NCBI RefSeq assembly: GCF_001676875.1 | Contig: NZ_JYKA01000006.1 | Location: 186,001 to 250,000 of the forward strand | Origin: Chromobacterium subtsugae | GTDB taxonomy: Bacteria; Pseudomonadota; Gammaproteobacteria; Burkholderiales; Chromobacteriaceae | Direction: 5' to 3' | Length of the DNA stretch: 64,000 bases | In this document: positions 26,978 through 35,053 of the stretch, one piece after another | How positions within the stretch are numbered: position 1 is the stretch's first letter | Layout: every line of letters begins with the position of its first letter | Notes under the pieces: generated by a model | The model's input: only the letters and a program-made list of their open reading frames with translations | The model's database searches: none | Told to the model about the DNA's origin: nothing | Position numbers and translations under genes: made by a program

Positions 26978-27529
26978 TCAGGGCTGCTCGCCCATCAGGT
27001 AGCGTTGGCTCATCTGTTTGAAGTGATCGCTGCCGGATTGGCGCAGCAGCTCGAACAGCACCATCTCGCGGCTGACGATCTGCGCGCCGGCCGCGCGCAT
27101 CCGCGCCAGCGCCAGCTCCACGTCGGAGGCCTTGCGGCTGGACACCGCGTCCGCCACCACGAATACCTGCTTGCCGGCCTGCAGCAGTTCCAACGCGGTC
27201 TGCAGCACGCAGACATGCGCCTCCATGCCGCAGACGATGATCTGGCGCTTGTCGGTCAGCAGCGGCGGCAGACAGTCCGCCGCCACGCAGGAGAAATGCA
27301 GCTTGTCCACCGTTGGCGCTTCCGGCGCCGCCTCGCGCAGCGCCGCCGCCGTGCCGCCCAGCCCGCGCGGGTATTGCTCGGAAAACACGATGGGCAGCTG
27401 GTGATCGCGCGCGGCGGCCACCAGCCAGCGGCTGCGTTTGAGCAGGCCGTCGGCGTCGTGCACCGCCGGCAGCAGCTTGTCCTGGATGTCGACGACCAGC
27501 AGCGCGGCGTCCTGTCTTTGCATCAGCAT
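26978..27529 (-). CDS. Isochorismatase-family hydrolase
   Basis: 183 residues, cytosolic cysteine hydrolase fold. The catalytic triad can be read: Asp in LLVVDIQDKL near residue 14, Lys in VDKLHFSC near 78, and Cys in CGMEAHVCVLQTA near 112 (HVC). Close in pattern to the YcaC/nicotinamidase-like group; the true substrate is unknown. ATG at 27529 follows GGAG. It ends ten bases from the terminator of the convergent small RNA. The next gene upstream, 78 bases away, runs the same way. Confidence 0.82.
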   Translation of the reverse strand: MLMQRQDAALLVVDIQDKLLPAVHDADGLLKRSRWLVAAARDHQLPIVFSEQYPRGLGGTAAALREAAPEAPTVDKLHFSCVAADCLPPLLTDKRQIIVCGMEAHVCVLQTALELLQAGKQVFVVADAVSSRKASDVELALARMRAAGAQIVSREMVLFELLRQSGSDHFKQMSQRYLMGEQP

Positions 27530-27607
27530 GTTCAGCTCCGGTGGAATCGAACCGCCAGCTTAGCGCCAATGCCGGCCGCCGGCATCCTTGCCATGGCCGG
27601 AATATGC

Positions 27608-27949
27608 CTATGTGTTGTTTGCCTGGTCGGCCAGGTGGAGGGCGGCCATCGCGCCCAGCAAGGCGCGGCCGGGATTATCGCCGCGCAGCCATTCCTCAAC
27701 CGGGAACAGATCGAACAGCCCGACCTTGAACAGGGTCGGCACGGCCAATTCCAGCTGGCGCTCCACCTCGCCGCGTTCGCCGCGGTTATAGGCGGCGATA
27801 TTGACCAGCATGGCGGCGACGGTGCCGGTCTGCACCGTGCTGCCGTCGCGCAGCTTCACCGCCGGCAGGGTTTCGCCGTCGGCGATCACCTTGCTGTTGA
27901 TGGCGGCCAGTTCGTTGGTGTGGGCGACGGTCTGGATGGATGGTTTCAT
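27608..27949 (-). CDS. Small conserved protein of unknown function
   Basis: 113 residues from ATG at 27949, preceded by GGAG. No signal peptide or membrane span. The sequence reads as an N-terminal helix (TNELAAINSKVIADGE), a strand-rich AVKLRDGSTVQTGTVAAMLVNI section and an alpha-helical tail ending LLGAMAALHLADQ. I do not recognise the family. It sits between an isochorismatase-like gene and a divergent AraC regulator, which may control it. Confidence 0.6.
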   Translation of the reverse strand: MKPSIQTVAHTNELAAINSKVIADGETLPAVKLRDGSTVQTGTVAAMLVNIAAYNRGERGEVERQLELAVPTLFKVGLFDLFPVEEWLRGDNPGRALLGAMAALHLADQANNT

Positions 27950-28046
27950 GGTTTGGCTCCTGTTGGGTTGGGGTGAGGCCAGTATCGCGCTGGCGCGATC
28001 GGCGCGCTTTGTATAGAGTGCCAATGGATATTGAAAAAGGGCCAAT

Positions 28047-28796
28047 ATGGCAGCGGATGCGTTAATGGCTGGCGGCGTCAGGCTGACGCCGCTGAAGCGG
28101 CGGGCCGGCGACCACACCGCCATGCATGCCCATGAAGGCGGCCAGCTGACGCTGGTCCGCCGCGGCGCGCTGGAGCTGGTCGCCGCGGAGCGGCGCATGC
28201 TGCTGCCGGCGGGGTGCCTGGGCTGGCTGCCGGCCGGCTTGCCGCATGGCGCGCATTATCACGGCGACCTGGAGGGCTGGAGCCTGGAGGGGCGCGGGGC
28301 GGCGCTGGATCGGCTGCCGGCGCAGCTGCAGGCATGGAGCGGCAGCCCCCTGCTGGACGGCATCTTCCAGCGCCTGGCCGCCTGGCCGGAAGCGGGCGGC
28401 GCGGCGGCCGCGGCGCGCCTGCTGCAGGTGCTGGTGGATGAACTGGGCTGGGCCGCGCCGCACCCGTCCTGCCTGCCGTGGCCGAAGCATCCGGCGCTGC
28501 GCCGGCTGGCGCAAGATCTGCTGCGGGAGCCGGCATTGGATTGGGATCTGCAACGCTGGGCCGGCCATATCGGCATGTCGCGCCGCAGCCTGATCCGCCA
28601 TTTCCGCGCCGAAACCGGCCTGGGGCTGGGCGAATGGCGCGAGCGGCTGCGGATGATGCGGGCGCAGGCGCTGCTGGCGGAGGGGAGAGCGGTGGGTTTC
28701 TGCGCGCTGGAGCTGGGCTATTGCGACAGCAGCGCCTTCATCGCCGCCTTCCGCCGCTGTTTCGGCGCGACGCCGGGCCGGTTTTTGTCGGGCTGA
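28047..28796 (+). CDS. AraC-family transcription regulator
   Basis: 249 residues. The N-terminal half is a cupin-like effector domain (HAHEGGQLTLVRRGALELV near residue 27, then LPHGAHYHG). The C-terminal 100 residues hold two HTH motifs (LQRWAGHIGMSRRSLIRHFRAET and CALELGYCDSSAFIAAFRR), ending in the family's FGATPGRF. It diverges from the gene at 27608-27949 across 97 bases, the likely control region. The effector is unknown. Confidence 0.87.
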   Translation: MAADALMAGGVRLTPLKRRAGDHTAMHAHEGGQLTLVRRGALELVAAERRMLLPAGCLGWLPAGLPHGAHYHGDLEGWSLEGRGAALDRLPAQLQAWSGSPLLDGIFQRLAAWPEAGGAAAAARLLQVLVDELGWAAPHPSCLPWPKHPALRRLAQDLLREPALDWDLQRWAGHIGMSRRSLIRHFRAETGLGLGEWRERLRMMRAQALLAEGRAVGFCALELGYCDSSAFIAAFRRCFGATPGRFLSG

Positions 28797-28889
28797 AAAT
28801 TATATTGCTATGCACAATAAATATTTGGCATGATGGTCTGCCGGGCCACGCGGCGATCCCGCCGGCGCCCACCAACTTCGGAGACCGCC

Positions 28890-29408
28890 ATGTCCCAGTC
28901 CTTGTCGATTCGTTCCGTCGAACCTTCCGACGCCGCCGCCATCCATCGCATCACGACCGCTCCCAGCGTGTATCCCGACACCCTGCAATTGCCGTATCAG
29001 CCTTTGTCCGCCACCGAAAAGCGGCTGAGCGAGCGGCCCGCCAACCTTTACCAACTGGTGGCCTGTAGCGGCGACGGCGAGGTGGTCGGCACCGTCGGCC
29101 TGATCGTCAACGAGGGCATGCGGGTGCGCCACAGCGCCAGCCTGTTCCTGATCGTGCGCGACGACTGGCAGGGCAAAGGGGTGGGTGGGGCCTTGATGCG
29201 CGCCATCGTCGACCTGGCCGACAACTGGCTGGGGCTGATCCGCATCGAGCTGAAGGTGGTGCATGACAATGCCCGCGCCATCGCGTTGTATGAAAAGTGC
29301 GGCTTCGAGTACGAGGGGCGGATGCGGCAGGAGCAGCTGCGCGCAGGCAAGCTTGAAGACGTGCTGGTGATGGGCCGGCTGAACTGGCCGGGGAGGGCGC
29401 AAGCATGA
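28890..29408 (+). CDS. GNAT N-acetyltransferase, YhhY-like (first of three)
   Basis: 172 residues from ATG at 28890 (GGAG upstream). Resembles E. coli YhhY (AaaT), which acetylates amino acids: the SVYPDTLQLPYQPLS stretch near residue 25 parallels YhhY's PEVYCNTLQVPHPS. The acetyl-CoA loop is DDWQGKGVGGALM near 93, followed by DNWLGLIRIELKV and ALYEKCGFEYEG. The stop overlaps the next gene (ATGA). Substrate unproven. Confidence 0.85.
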   Translation: MSQSLSIRSVEPSDAAAIHRITTAPSVYPDTLQLPYQPLSATEKRLSERPANLYQLVACSGDGEVVGTVGLIVNEGMRVRHSASLFLIVRDDWQGKGVGGALMRAIVDLADNWLGLIRIELKVVHDNARAIALYEKCGFEYEGRMRQEQLRAGKLEDVLVMGRLNWPGRAQA

Positions 29409-29914
29409 ACGATTATCGCATCCGCCATGCCGAGCCATCCGACGCCGAGGCCTTGAACGCGCTGTTCAGCGACCCGGCGGTATTCGGTTCCATGCTGGGC
29501 CTGCCTTGCCCCGCCTTGAGCAAGCGCCGCGAATGGCTGCAGAAGCACGAGCCAGGACGAACCGTGCTGGTGGCGGTGGACGCGGCTGGCCTGGCAATCG
29601 GCTGGGCCGCGCTGATCCCGGCCCGCCGCGAGCGCCTGCTGCGCGGCGCCGAAATCGGCATCGGCGTCGCTTCCGCGCAGCATGGCCGCGGCGTCGGCTC
29701 GCTGCTGATGGCGGCGACGCTGGATTTGGCCGACAACTGGCAGGGACTGCGCCGCATCGAGCTGACGGTGTTCGCCGATAATCTGCGCGCGCAAGCCCTA
29801 TACCGCAAATTCGGTTTCGTCGAAGAAGCGCGGCTGCGCGCCTATGCGCTGCGCGACGGCGTTTACCACGATGTGCTGGCGATGGCGCGGCTGCGCGAGG
29901 GGGAGTGGAAATGA
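29405..29914 (+). CDS. GNAT N-acetyltransferase, YhhY-like (second of three)
   Basis: 169 residues, clearly paralogous to its two neighbours: RIRHAEPSDAEALNALFSDP at the N-terminus, acetyl-CoA loop QHGRGVGSLLM near 94, then DNWQGLRRIELTVFADN and ALYRKFGFVEEA. The entry region (AVFGSMLGLPCPAL) differs most from its neighbours, suggesting a different acceptor. It overlaps both neighbours by four bases, so all three are translated together. Confidence 0.85.
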   Translation: MNDYRIRHAEPSDAEALNALFSDPAVFGSMLGLPCPALSKRREWLQKHEPGRTVLVAVDAAGLAIGWAALIPARRERLLRGAEIGIGVASAQHGRGVGSLLMAATLDLADNWQGLRRIELTVFADNLRAQALYRKFGFVEEARLRAYALRDGVYHDVLAMARLREGEWK

Positions 29915-30417
29915 GCGAATTGCGCATCCGCCATCTGGAGCCGGCCGACGCGGCCGATTTGCAAGAGTTAGCCTCGGACCCGTCGGTATACGGCAATACT
30001 CTGCAGCTGCCTTTCCCGTCTTCCGCCACCATGGCCTCGCGCATGGGCAAGTTGCTGTGCGCCGGGCGGTATCAGCTGGTTTCCCAGAACGCGGCGGGCA
30101 AGGTGGTCGGCAGCGCCGGCTTGTGGCGGCTGGACGAAGCCAGGCTGGAGCATATCGCCGGTTTGGGCATCAATGTCCACCGCGACTGGCAGCGCCGCGG
30201 CGTCGGCACGCTGCTGATGGCGGCCATGCTGGACCTGGCCGACAGCTGGATAGGCTTCGAACGGATCGAGTTGACGGTTTATCCCGACAACCAGGCGGCG
30301 CAGGCCTTGTACCGCAAGTTTGGCTTTGTCGAGGAGGCGCGGATGCGCGCGCATTCGTTCCGCAACGGCGCTTACCATGATGCCTTGCTGATGGGGCGTT
30401 TGCGTCCCGACTCCTGA
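29911..30417 (+). CDS. GNAT N-acetyltransferase, YhhY-like (third of three)
   Basis: 168 residues from ATG at 29911, overlapping the previous stop; GGGAG at 29901 is the ribosome site and a GTG at 29905 is less likely. RIRHLEPADAADLQELASDP, PSVYGNTLQLPFPS, acetyl-CoA loop WQRRGVGTLLM near 93, then ALYRKFGFVEEARMRAHSF. The C-terminal half is nearly the same as in the second copy, pointing to local duplication. A strong terminator follows. Confidence 0.85.
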   Translation: MSELRIRHLEPADAADLQELASDPSVYGNTLQLPFPSSATMASRMGKLLCAGRYQLVSQNAAGKVVGSAGLWRLDEARLEHIAGLGINVHRDWQRRGVGTLLMAAMLDLADSWIGFERIELTVYPDNQAAQALYRKFGFVEEARMRAHSFRNGAYHDALLMGRLRPDS

Positions 30418-30436
30418 CTGAGGAGCGCTTAACGCA

Positions 30437-30477
30437 AAACAACGCCGCGAACCGGAAGGTTCGCGGCGTTGTCTTTT
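30437..30477 (+). terminator. Terminator after the GNAT trio
   Basis: ACAACGCCGCGAACC and GGTTCGCGGCGTTGT pair perfectly (15 bp) around GGAA, then CTTTT. It also lies just 3' of the convergent small-peptide gene. Confidence 0.88.
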
Positions 30478-30496
30478 GGCCAGCGGGAGCGGCGGC

Positions 30497-30655
30497 TTAC
30501 TTTTGCGCCGGCGCTTGTTGCTGCACTTGCTGGGTTTGCTCGCTGGCCATGCGGTCGCGCATCGCCTTCATGTTGGCGTAGCCGTCGCTGCCGGCCATGG
30601 CGGCGCCGGACAGCAGGATCAGGGACAGGGCGGCAAGAGTGGTTTGCTTCAGCAT
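30497..30655 (-). CDS. Small secreted peptide with AGSDG motif (copy 1)
   Basis: 52 residues, below usual annotation cut-offs. A signal peptide begins MLKQTTLAALSL and ends at a clear AMA-GSDG cleavage site. The mature 31 residues read GSDGYANMKAMRDRMASEQ followed by a Gln-rich tail (QQVQQQAPAQK). A paralogue with the same start, signal, GSDG and M-x-AMR-x-RM pattern lies at 31778-31954, on the other side of a LysR gene. GGAAA precedes the start. Function unknown. Confidence 0.72.
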   Translation of the reverse strand: MLKQTTLAALSLILLSGAAMAGSDGYANMKAMRDRMASEQTQQVQQQAPAQK

Positions 30656-30717
30656 GGCGGTTTCCTTTATTTGTGTGTGGTGCCAGCAAGTGGTTATGGA
30701 TCAAAAATATTGATGCC

Positions 30718-30800
30718 TTGTTCGGTTTTTGCTGGTGTCTTGTTACGGAATTCATTCTATTGCGGCTTTGAACGCGATAAAATCGAAAAGAACCGAACAA
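30718..30800. promoter_or_regulatory. 10-bp inverted repeat between peptide gene and lysR
   Basis: TTGTTCGGTT (30718-30727) and AACCGAACAA (30791-30800) are exact complements, 63 bases apart, inside the 176-base divergent promoter region. Paired sites of this kind are common for LysR-type tetramers, though they normally carry the T-N11-A motif. The role is inferred. Confidence 0.5.
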
Positions 30801-30831
30801 AGTGTTCAAAAAAAATGAATGAGTGGCGCAG

Positions 30832-31731
30832 ATGAAACTGACTTTGGAAGCTCTGCAGGTATTGGATGCGATCGAGCAGCACGGCAGTTTCGCCGCGGCG
30901 GCGGAGGCTTTGTACAAAGTGCCGTCGGCCTTGACCTACACCATTCAGAAGCTGGAGCAGGGACTGGGAGTGGCGATCTACGACCGCAGCGGCCATCGCG
31001 CGCGGCTGACGCCGGCCGGCGAGCGGCTGCTGCGCGACGGCCGCCATCTGCTGGACGCCGCGCGCCAGCTGGAGCTGAGGGTCAGCAAGCAGGCTCAGGG
31101 CTGGGAGGACAAGCTGCGCATCGTGGTGGGAGACCTGGTCGGTTTCGAGCAGCTGTTGCCATCCATCGCCGATTTCGACCAACTGCAGTCCGACACCCGG
31201 CTGCAATTCATCCGCGAAAGCTTCGGCGGCATCTGGGACGCCTTGTACGACGACCGCGCCGACCTGGTGATAGGCGCGCCCAACCAGCCGCCGCCCGGCG
31301 ATTATTTCACCCGCAATATCGGCGACTACGACTTCGCGCTGGTTGTGGCGGCCGGCCACCCGCTGGCCGACGCGCCCAATCCGCTGCCGCCGCATCTGCT
31401 GCGCCGCCATCGCGCGGTGGCGGTCGGCGATACCTCGCGCCGCCTGCCGGCGCGCACCGGCGGCTTGCTGGAAGGGCAGCAGGTGCTGACCGTGCACAGC
31501 AGCCAGGCCAAATTGAAGGCGATTCTGGCCGGGCTGGGCAGCGGCCACCTGCCGCGCTCGCATGTGCAGCGCTGGCTGGACAGCGGCCATCTGGTGGAGA
31601 AAGAGGAAGAGGAGAACGGCACCTTCCCGCCGATGTGCTTCGCCTGGAAACTGGAGCAGCCGGGGCGGGCGCTGCAATGGTTCGTGCAGCGGCTGGAGCG
31701 GGCGGTGGCGGACGGCGAGCTGACGATCTGA
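30832..31731 (+). CDS. LysR-family transcription regulator
   Basis: 299 residues from ATG at 30832. The HTH lies near residues 17-45 (GSFAAAAEALYKVPSALTYTIQKLE), followed by the co-inducer domain (LRIVVGDLVGF, then the second lobe AIGDYDFALVVAAGHPLA-like region). The RLTPAGERLL linker is typical. It diverges from one small secreted peptide gene and converges on its paralogue, so these peptides are its most likely targets. Ligand unknown. Confidence 0.88.
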   Translation: MKLTLEALQVLDAIEQHGSFAAAAEALYKVPSALTYTIQKLEQGLGVAIYDRSGHRARLTPAGERLLRDGRHLLDAARQLELRVSKQAQGWEDKLRIVVGDLVGFEQLLPSIADFDQLQSDTRLQFIRESFGGIWDALYDDRADLVIGAPNQPPPGDYFTRNIGDYDFALVVAAGHPLADAPNPLPPHLLRRHRAVAVGDTSRRLPARTGGLLEGQQVLTVHSSQAKLKAILAGLGSGHLPRSHVQRWLDSGHLVEKEEEENGTFPPMCFAWKLEQPGRALQWFVQRLERAVADGELTI

Positions 31732-31777
31732 GACGTGAAACCGCCTGCCGGCGGCAGGCGGTTGGGGCTGCTTGCGC

Positions 31778-31954
31778 TTAGCGGTCGGACGGGATGGAAT
31801 TGAACTGCGGCACCATCGGCGCCGGCTGGTTGTGCAACTGGGCGTCCATCCGGCCGCGCATCGCCCACATCACGGACAGGCCGTCGCTGCCGGCCATGGC
31901 CGATGCGGAAAGCAGCAGGAGAGACAGGGAACTGGCGAGTATGGTCTTCAACAT
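31778..31954 (-). CDS. Small secreted peptide with AGSDG motif (copy 2)
   Basis: 58 residues. MLKTILASSLSLLLLSASAMA is followed by GSDGLSVMWAMRGRMDAQLH and a Pro-rich tail ending PSDR. Signal peptide, cleavage site and the GSDG...M-x-AMR-x-RM core match the peptide at 30497-30655; the tails differ. It lies 46 bases after lysR on the opposite strand. No function is known. The 229 bases from here to the uraA stop hold a perfect TAAACATGTTTA palindrome (32120-32131) and a GC hairpin just downstream of uraA, but no gene. Confidence 0.72.
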   Translation of the reverse strand: MLKTILASSLSLLLLSASAMAGSDGLSVMWAMRGRMDAQLHNQPAPMVPQFNSIPSDR

Positions 31955-32183
31955 GGCTTTATCCTTTTTGCTGTAGGAGGTCAGGCCGTGTCAAGCCGCT
32001 GTGGGCAAGTGAAGCTGGGTTGGGCAGCAGTTTGGCTCCGGTCAACGGCGCCGCGGCCTCGTGCCGAGGCGCTGATTGCAGTGTAGGCAGCGTCAGCGTC
32101 TTTGACATGTGCCCAATTGTAAACATGTTTATAGAATCAGCGCCTTAGGCGCGGCGGCTCCATGGCGGAGCCGCCGCCGGAGG

Positions 32184-33431
32184 CTAGATGTCCTGGCCTT
32201 CGACGATGCCGTCGTGGCTGGCCGCCTGGCGCGGCAAGATCAGGTTCAGCAGGATGGCCAGCAAGGAGCACAGGCCGACGCCGGCCAGCGCGAAGTCGCC
32301 CAGCTTCAGCGTCAGGCCGCCGATGCCGGCGGTCAGCACCACCGAGATGATCACCAGGTTGCGCGGCTCCATCAGGTCCACCTTGGCCTCGATCAGCGTC
32401 TTCAGGCCGATGGAGGCGATGGTGCCGAACAGCAGCACCATGATGCCGCCCATCACCGGCATCGGAATCGATTGCAGTAGCGCGTTGAACTTGCCGAAGA
32501 AGGCCATGCAGATGGCGAAGATGGCCGCCCAGGTCATGGTCACCGGGTTGAAGTTGCGGGTGATCATCACCGCGCCGGTCACTTCGGCGTAGGTGGTCAC
32601 CGGCGGGCCGCCGATCAGGCCGGCCACGCACACGCCCAGGCCGTCGCCGGCCAGCGTGCGGTGCAGGCCGGGGGCTTTGGTGTAATCCTTGCCGGTGACG
32701 CCGCCTATCGCCATCACGCCGCCGATGTGCTCGATGGCCGGGGCGATGGCCACCGGCAGCATGAAGGCAGCTGCCGCCCAGTTGACTTCCGGGCTGTGGA
32801 AGGCGGGCGCCGCGAACCACGGCGCGGCGGCCAGTTTGGCGAAGTCCACCGCGCCGAGGAAGGCGGCCGCGATGTAGCCGACGACGACGCCGGCCAGGAT
32901 GGGCACCAGCTTGAACATGCCGCGGGCGTAGATGGAGACGACGATGGTGGTGGCCAGCGAAATGGCCGCCAGCAGCAGCGAGGTTTCATACGGCAGCACC
33001 TGCTTGCCGCCGGCCTGGCCCATCGCCATGCCGGAAGCGGCGGTGGCGACCGACAGGCCGATGATCATGATCACTGGGCCGATCACCACCGACGGCAGCA
33101 ACTTGTTGACCAGCGCCATGCCGCGCCAGCGCACGATGGCGGCGAACACGAAGTACATGAAGCCGGCGGCGAACAGGCCGAACATGGTCGCGCCCTGGCC
33201 CCAGGTGTGGATCGAGTAGATGATGGGGCCGATGAAGGCGAAGGAGGAGCCGAGGAAAATCGGCACCTGGCGGCCAGTGCAGGCCTGGAACAGCAGGGTG
33301 CCGAGGCCGGCGCCCAGCAGCGCCATCGCCGGATTCAGGCCGGTGAGCAGCGGCACCAGCACCAGCGCGCCGAAGGCGACGAACAGGATCTGGGCGCCGG
33401 ACACCGCCAGCTTCAGTTGTTGCATCATCAT
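32184..33431 (-). CDS. uraA: Uracil permease (NCS2 uracil/xanthine family)
   Basis: 415 residues, about fourteen membrane spans. The UraA substrate block is seen near residues 235-260 (AIAPAIEHIGGVMAIGGVTGKDY, with the conserved Glu) and in GLIGGPPVTTYAEVTGAV near 275. Imports uracil with H+. Three consecutive ATGs start the gene (33431, 33428, 33425); AGGA upstream fits the second or third best. It is the last gene of a upp-unknown-uraA group, the logical partner of Upp. Confidence 0.92.
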   Translation of the reverse strand: MMMQQLKLAVSGAQILFVAFGALVLVPLLTGLNPAMALLGAGLGTLLFQACTGRQVPIFLGSSFAFIGPIIYSIHTWGQGATMFGLFAAGFMYFVFAAIVRWRGMALVNKLLPSVVIGPVIMIIGLSVATAASGMAMGQAGGKQVLPYETSLLLAAISLATTIVVSIYARGMFKLVPILAGVVVGYIAAAFLGAVDFAKLAAAPWFAAPAFHSPEVNWAAAAFMLPVAIAPAIEHIGGVMAIGGVTGKDYTKAPGLHRTLAGDGLGVCVAGLIGGPPVTTYAEVTGAVMITRNFNPVTMTWAAIFAICMAFFGKFNALLQSIPMPVMGGIMVLLFGTIASIGLKTLIEAKVDLMEPRNLVIISVVLTAGIGGLTLKLGDFALAGVGLCSLLAILLNLILPRQAASHDGIVEGQDI

Positions 33432-33465
33432 TCTTCCTTGTTTTGGTTTTGTAATCTTGTCGGGC

Positions 33466-34104
33466 TCAGACGGCGCAATACATCACCGCCTGCGCCAGCA
33501 CATTGTCGACATCGGCAGCCACCATGCTGCGGCGCTTGAAATCCTGCACCATACGCTGCACCGCCTCGTAGCATTCATAGTTCGGCTTGGCTTGGTAGCG
33601 AATGTCCACGCCCAGGCGCGCCGCCACTTTCTTCACCGTGGTCGGCTTGACGCAGACATGGACCTGCGGATCGAAGCAGGCCAGGAAGCAGCTGACGATC
33701 GGCCATTTGGCGGCGTTGGCCTTGGGGTCGGTCCGCGCCATCGCCAGCGTGTCCACATAGGCGGCGAAGCTGTCCGGGCTGAAATCATGCAACACATCGC
33801 GCAGCGCCTGGACGAAGGGCAGGTTCAGGTCGCGGTTGTCCAGGTAGTTGCGGAAGGCGATCTTCTCGAAAGTGCTGACCGTGGTGGCCAGCGAGATGAT
33901 CTGGCGGCAGGCGTGGGTGGCGTCGGCCAGCTTGCCGCTGGCGAGCGCCGCGTCCAGCTTGGCGCGGGTCAGCTCGCTCTGGCACAGCGCCTCGGCCTTG
34001 GCGTAGCTTTTGTGCCGGCGGGCGAGCGTTTGCCAGTCCGGGTCCTGGAAGCCGCCGGGGAAGCGGGCGAGAAAGTCGGCGTCTATCGCGGCGTAGCGGT
34101 CCAT
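33466..34104 (-). CDS. Conserved protein of unknown function in the upp-uraA cluster
   Basis: 212 residues, soluble, predicted mostly alpha-helical. I do not recognise the family. It is Cys-rich toward the C-terminus (SCFLACFDPQVHVCVKPTT near residue 142, YECYEAVQ near 183) and ends with helices (VDNVLAQAVMYCAV). Thirty-four bases separate it from uraA and a terminator-like hairpin separates it from upp. Its place between two pyrimidine-salvage genes suggests a link to nucleobase uptake, but nothing in the sequence proves it. Confidence 0.72.
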   Translation of the reverse strand: MDRYAAIDADFLARFPGGFQDPDWQTLARRHKSYAKAEALCQSELTRAKLDAALASGKLADATHACRQIISLATTVSTFEKIAFRNYLDNRDLNLPFVQALRDVLHDFSPDSFAAYVDTLAMARTDPKANAAKWPIVSCFLACFDPQVHVCVKPTTVKKVAARLGVDIRYQAKPNYECYEAVQRMVQDFKRRSMVAADVDNVLAQAVMYCAV

Positions 34105-34127
34105 GGCGTTCCTCGTTGCGGGCTTGC

Positions 34128-34162
34128 AAAAAAGCCGCCGGCTGCGGAGGCAACGGGCGGCT
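34128..34162 (-). terminator. Terminator after upp
   Basis: On the minus strand AGCCGCC and GGCGGCT pair, followed by five further T residues. It lies 20 bases after the upp stop, so distal genes may be read only partly from the upp promoter. Confidence 0.7.
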
Positions 34163-34181
34163 GATGGAAAAGCATGGCCGA

Positions 34182-34817
34182 TCAGGCCTGCTGCTTGGTG
34201 CCGAAGATCTTGTCGCCGGCATCGCCGAGGCCGGGGATGATGTAGCCGTGCTCGTTCAGATGGCTGTCGAGCGAAGCGGCATAGATTTGCACGTCCGGGT
34301 GGGCGTCGTTGACGATCTTCACGCCTTCCGGCGCCGCCACCATCACCACCGCCTTGATGGTTTTGCAGCCGTTGCGCTTCAGGAGGTCGATGGTGGCGAC
34401 CAGCGAGCCGCCGGTGGCCAGCATCGGGTCGATGATGATGGCGATGCGCTCGTCCAGATTGCCGACGAATTTTTCAAAGTAGGATACCGGCTCCAGCGTC
34501 TCTTCGTTGCGGGCCAGGCCCACCACGCTGATCTTGGCCGACGGCACCAGGTCCAGCACGCCGTCCAGCATGCCGATGCCGGCGCGCAGGATAGGCACCA
34601 CGGTCACTTTCTTACCCTTGATCTGCTTGACGTCTATCTTGCCGCACCAGCCGTCGATGGAGACGGTTTCCAGCTCGAAGTCGCGGGTGGCTTCGTAAGC
34701 GAGCAGGCGCGCCAGCTCCTGGGTCAGCTGGCGGAATTTCATGGTGCTGGTGTCCGCTTCGCGCAACAGGCCCAGCTTGTGCTGGACCAGCGGGTGATCG
34801 ACGATGGTGATGTTCAA
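34182..34817 (-). CDS. upp: Uracil phosphoribosyltransferase
   Basis: 211 residues with a TTG start at 34817 (GGGAG six bases upstream); this start aligns with E. coli Upp, and no ATG is near. Converts uracil and PRPP to UMP. The block [21 protein letters not shown] near residue 68, the PRPP loop [20 protein letters not shown] near 126, and the uracil-binding C-terminus [17 protein letters not shown] are all intact. A terminator-like hairpin sits in its leader. Confidence 0.96.
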   Translation of the reverse strand: MNITIVDHPLVQHKLGLLREADTSTMKFRQLTQELARLLAYEATRDFELETVSIDGWCGKIDVKQIKGKKVTVVPILRAGIGMLDGVLDLVPSAKISVVGLARNEETLEPVSYFEKFVGNLDERIAIIIDPMLATGGSLVATIDLLKRNGCKTIKAVVMVAAPEGVKIVNDAHPDVQIYAASLDSHLNEHGYIIPGLGDAGDKIFGTKQQA

Positions 34818-34837
34818 TTCTGGCTCCCTACCTTGGC

Positions 34838-34879
34838 AAAAAGCTGCTTGCCGCGGAGGTTTCGCGCGGCAAACAGCTT
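34838..34879 (-). promoter_or_regulatory. Terminator-like attenuator in the upp leader
   Basis: On the minus strand the leader folds as AAGCTG, one mismatch, TTGCCGCG, loop, CGCGGCAA, mismatch, CAGCTT, then TTTTT, ending 21 bases before the upp start. A second hairpin (GGCAGCC/GGCTGCC) lies just upstream near 34900-34917. A terminator between promoter and first gene implies attenuation, plausibly pyrimidine-responsive. Confidence 0.6.
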
Positions 34880-35053
34880 TCGAATACATATGACAGCGGC
34901 AGCCGCAGGGCTGCCGTGGGTGGTATGGGTGCGTATTTTAACGCTTCTCGCGCCGGGAAATCCACAGGATAAAGTCCGTTTGCGGACAAATTTGCCGCGG
35001 CGCAAACGACAAACCCGGCCAAGGCCGGGTCGGGGAGCGCGCGAAGACCGCGA

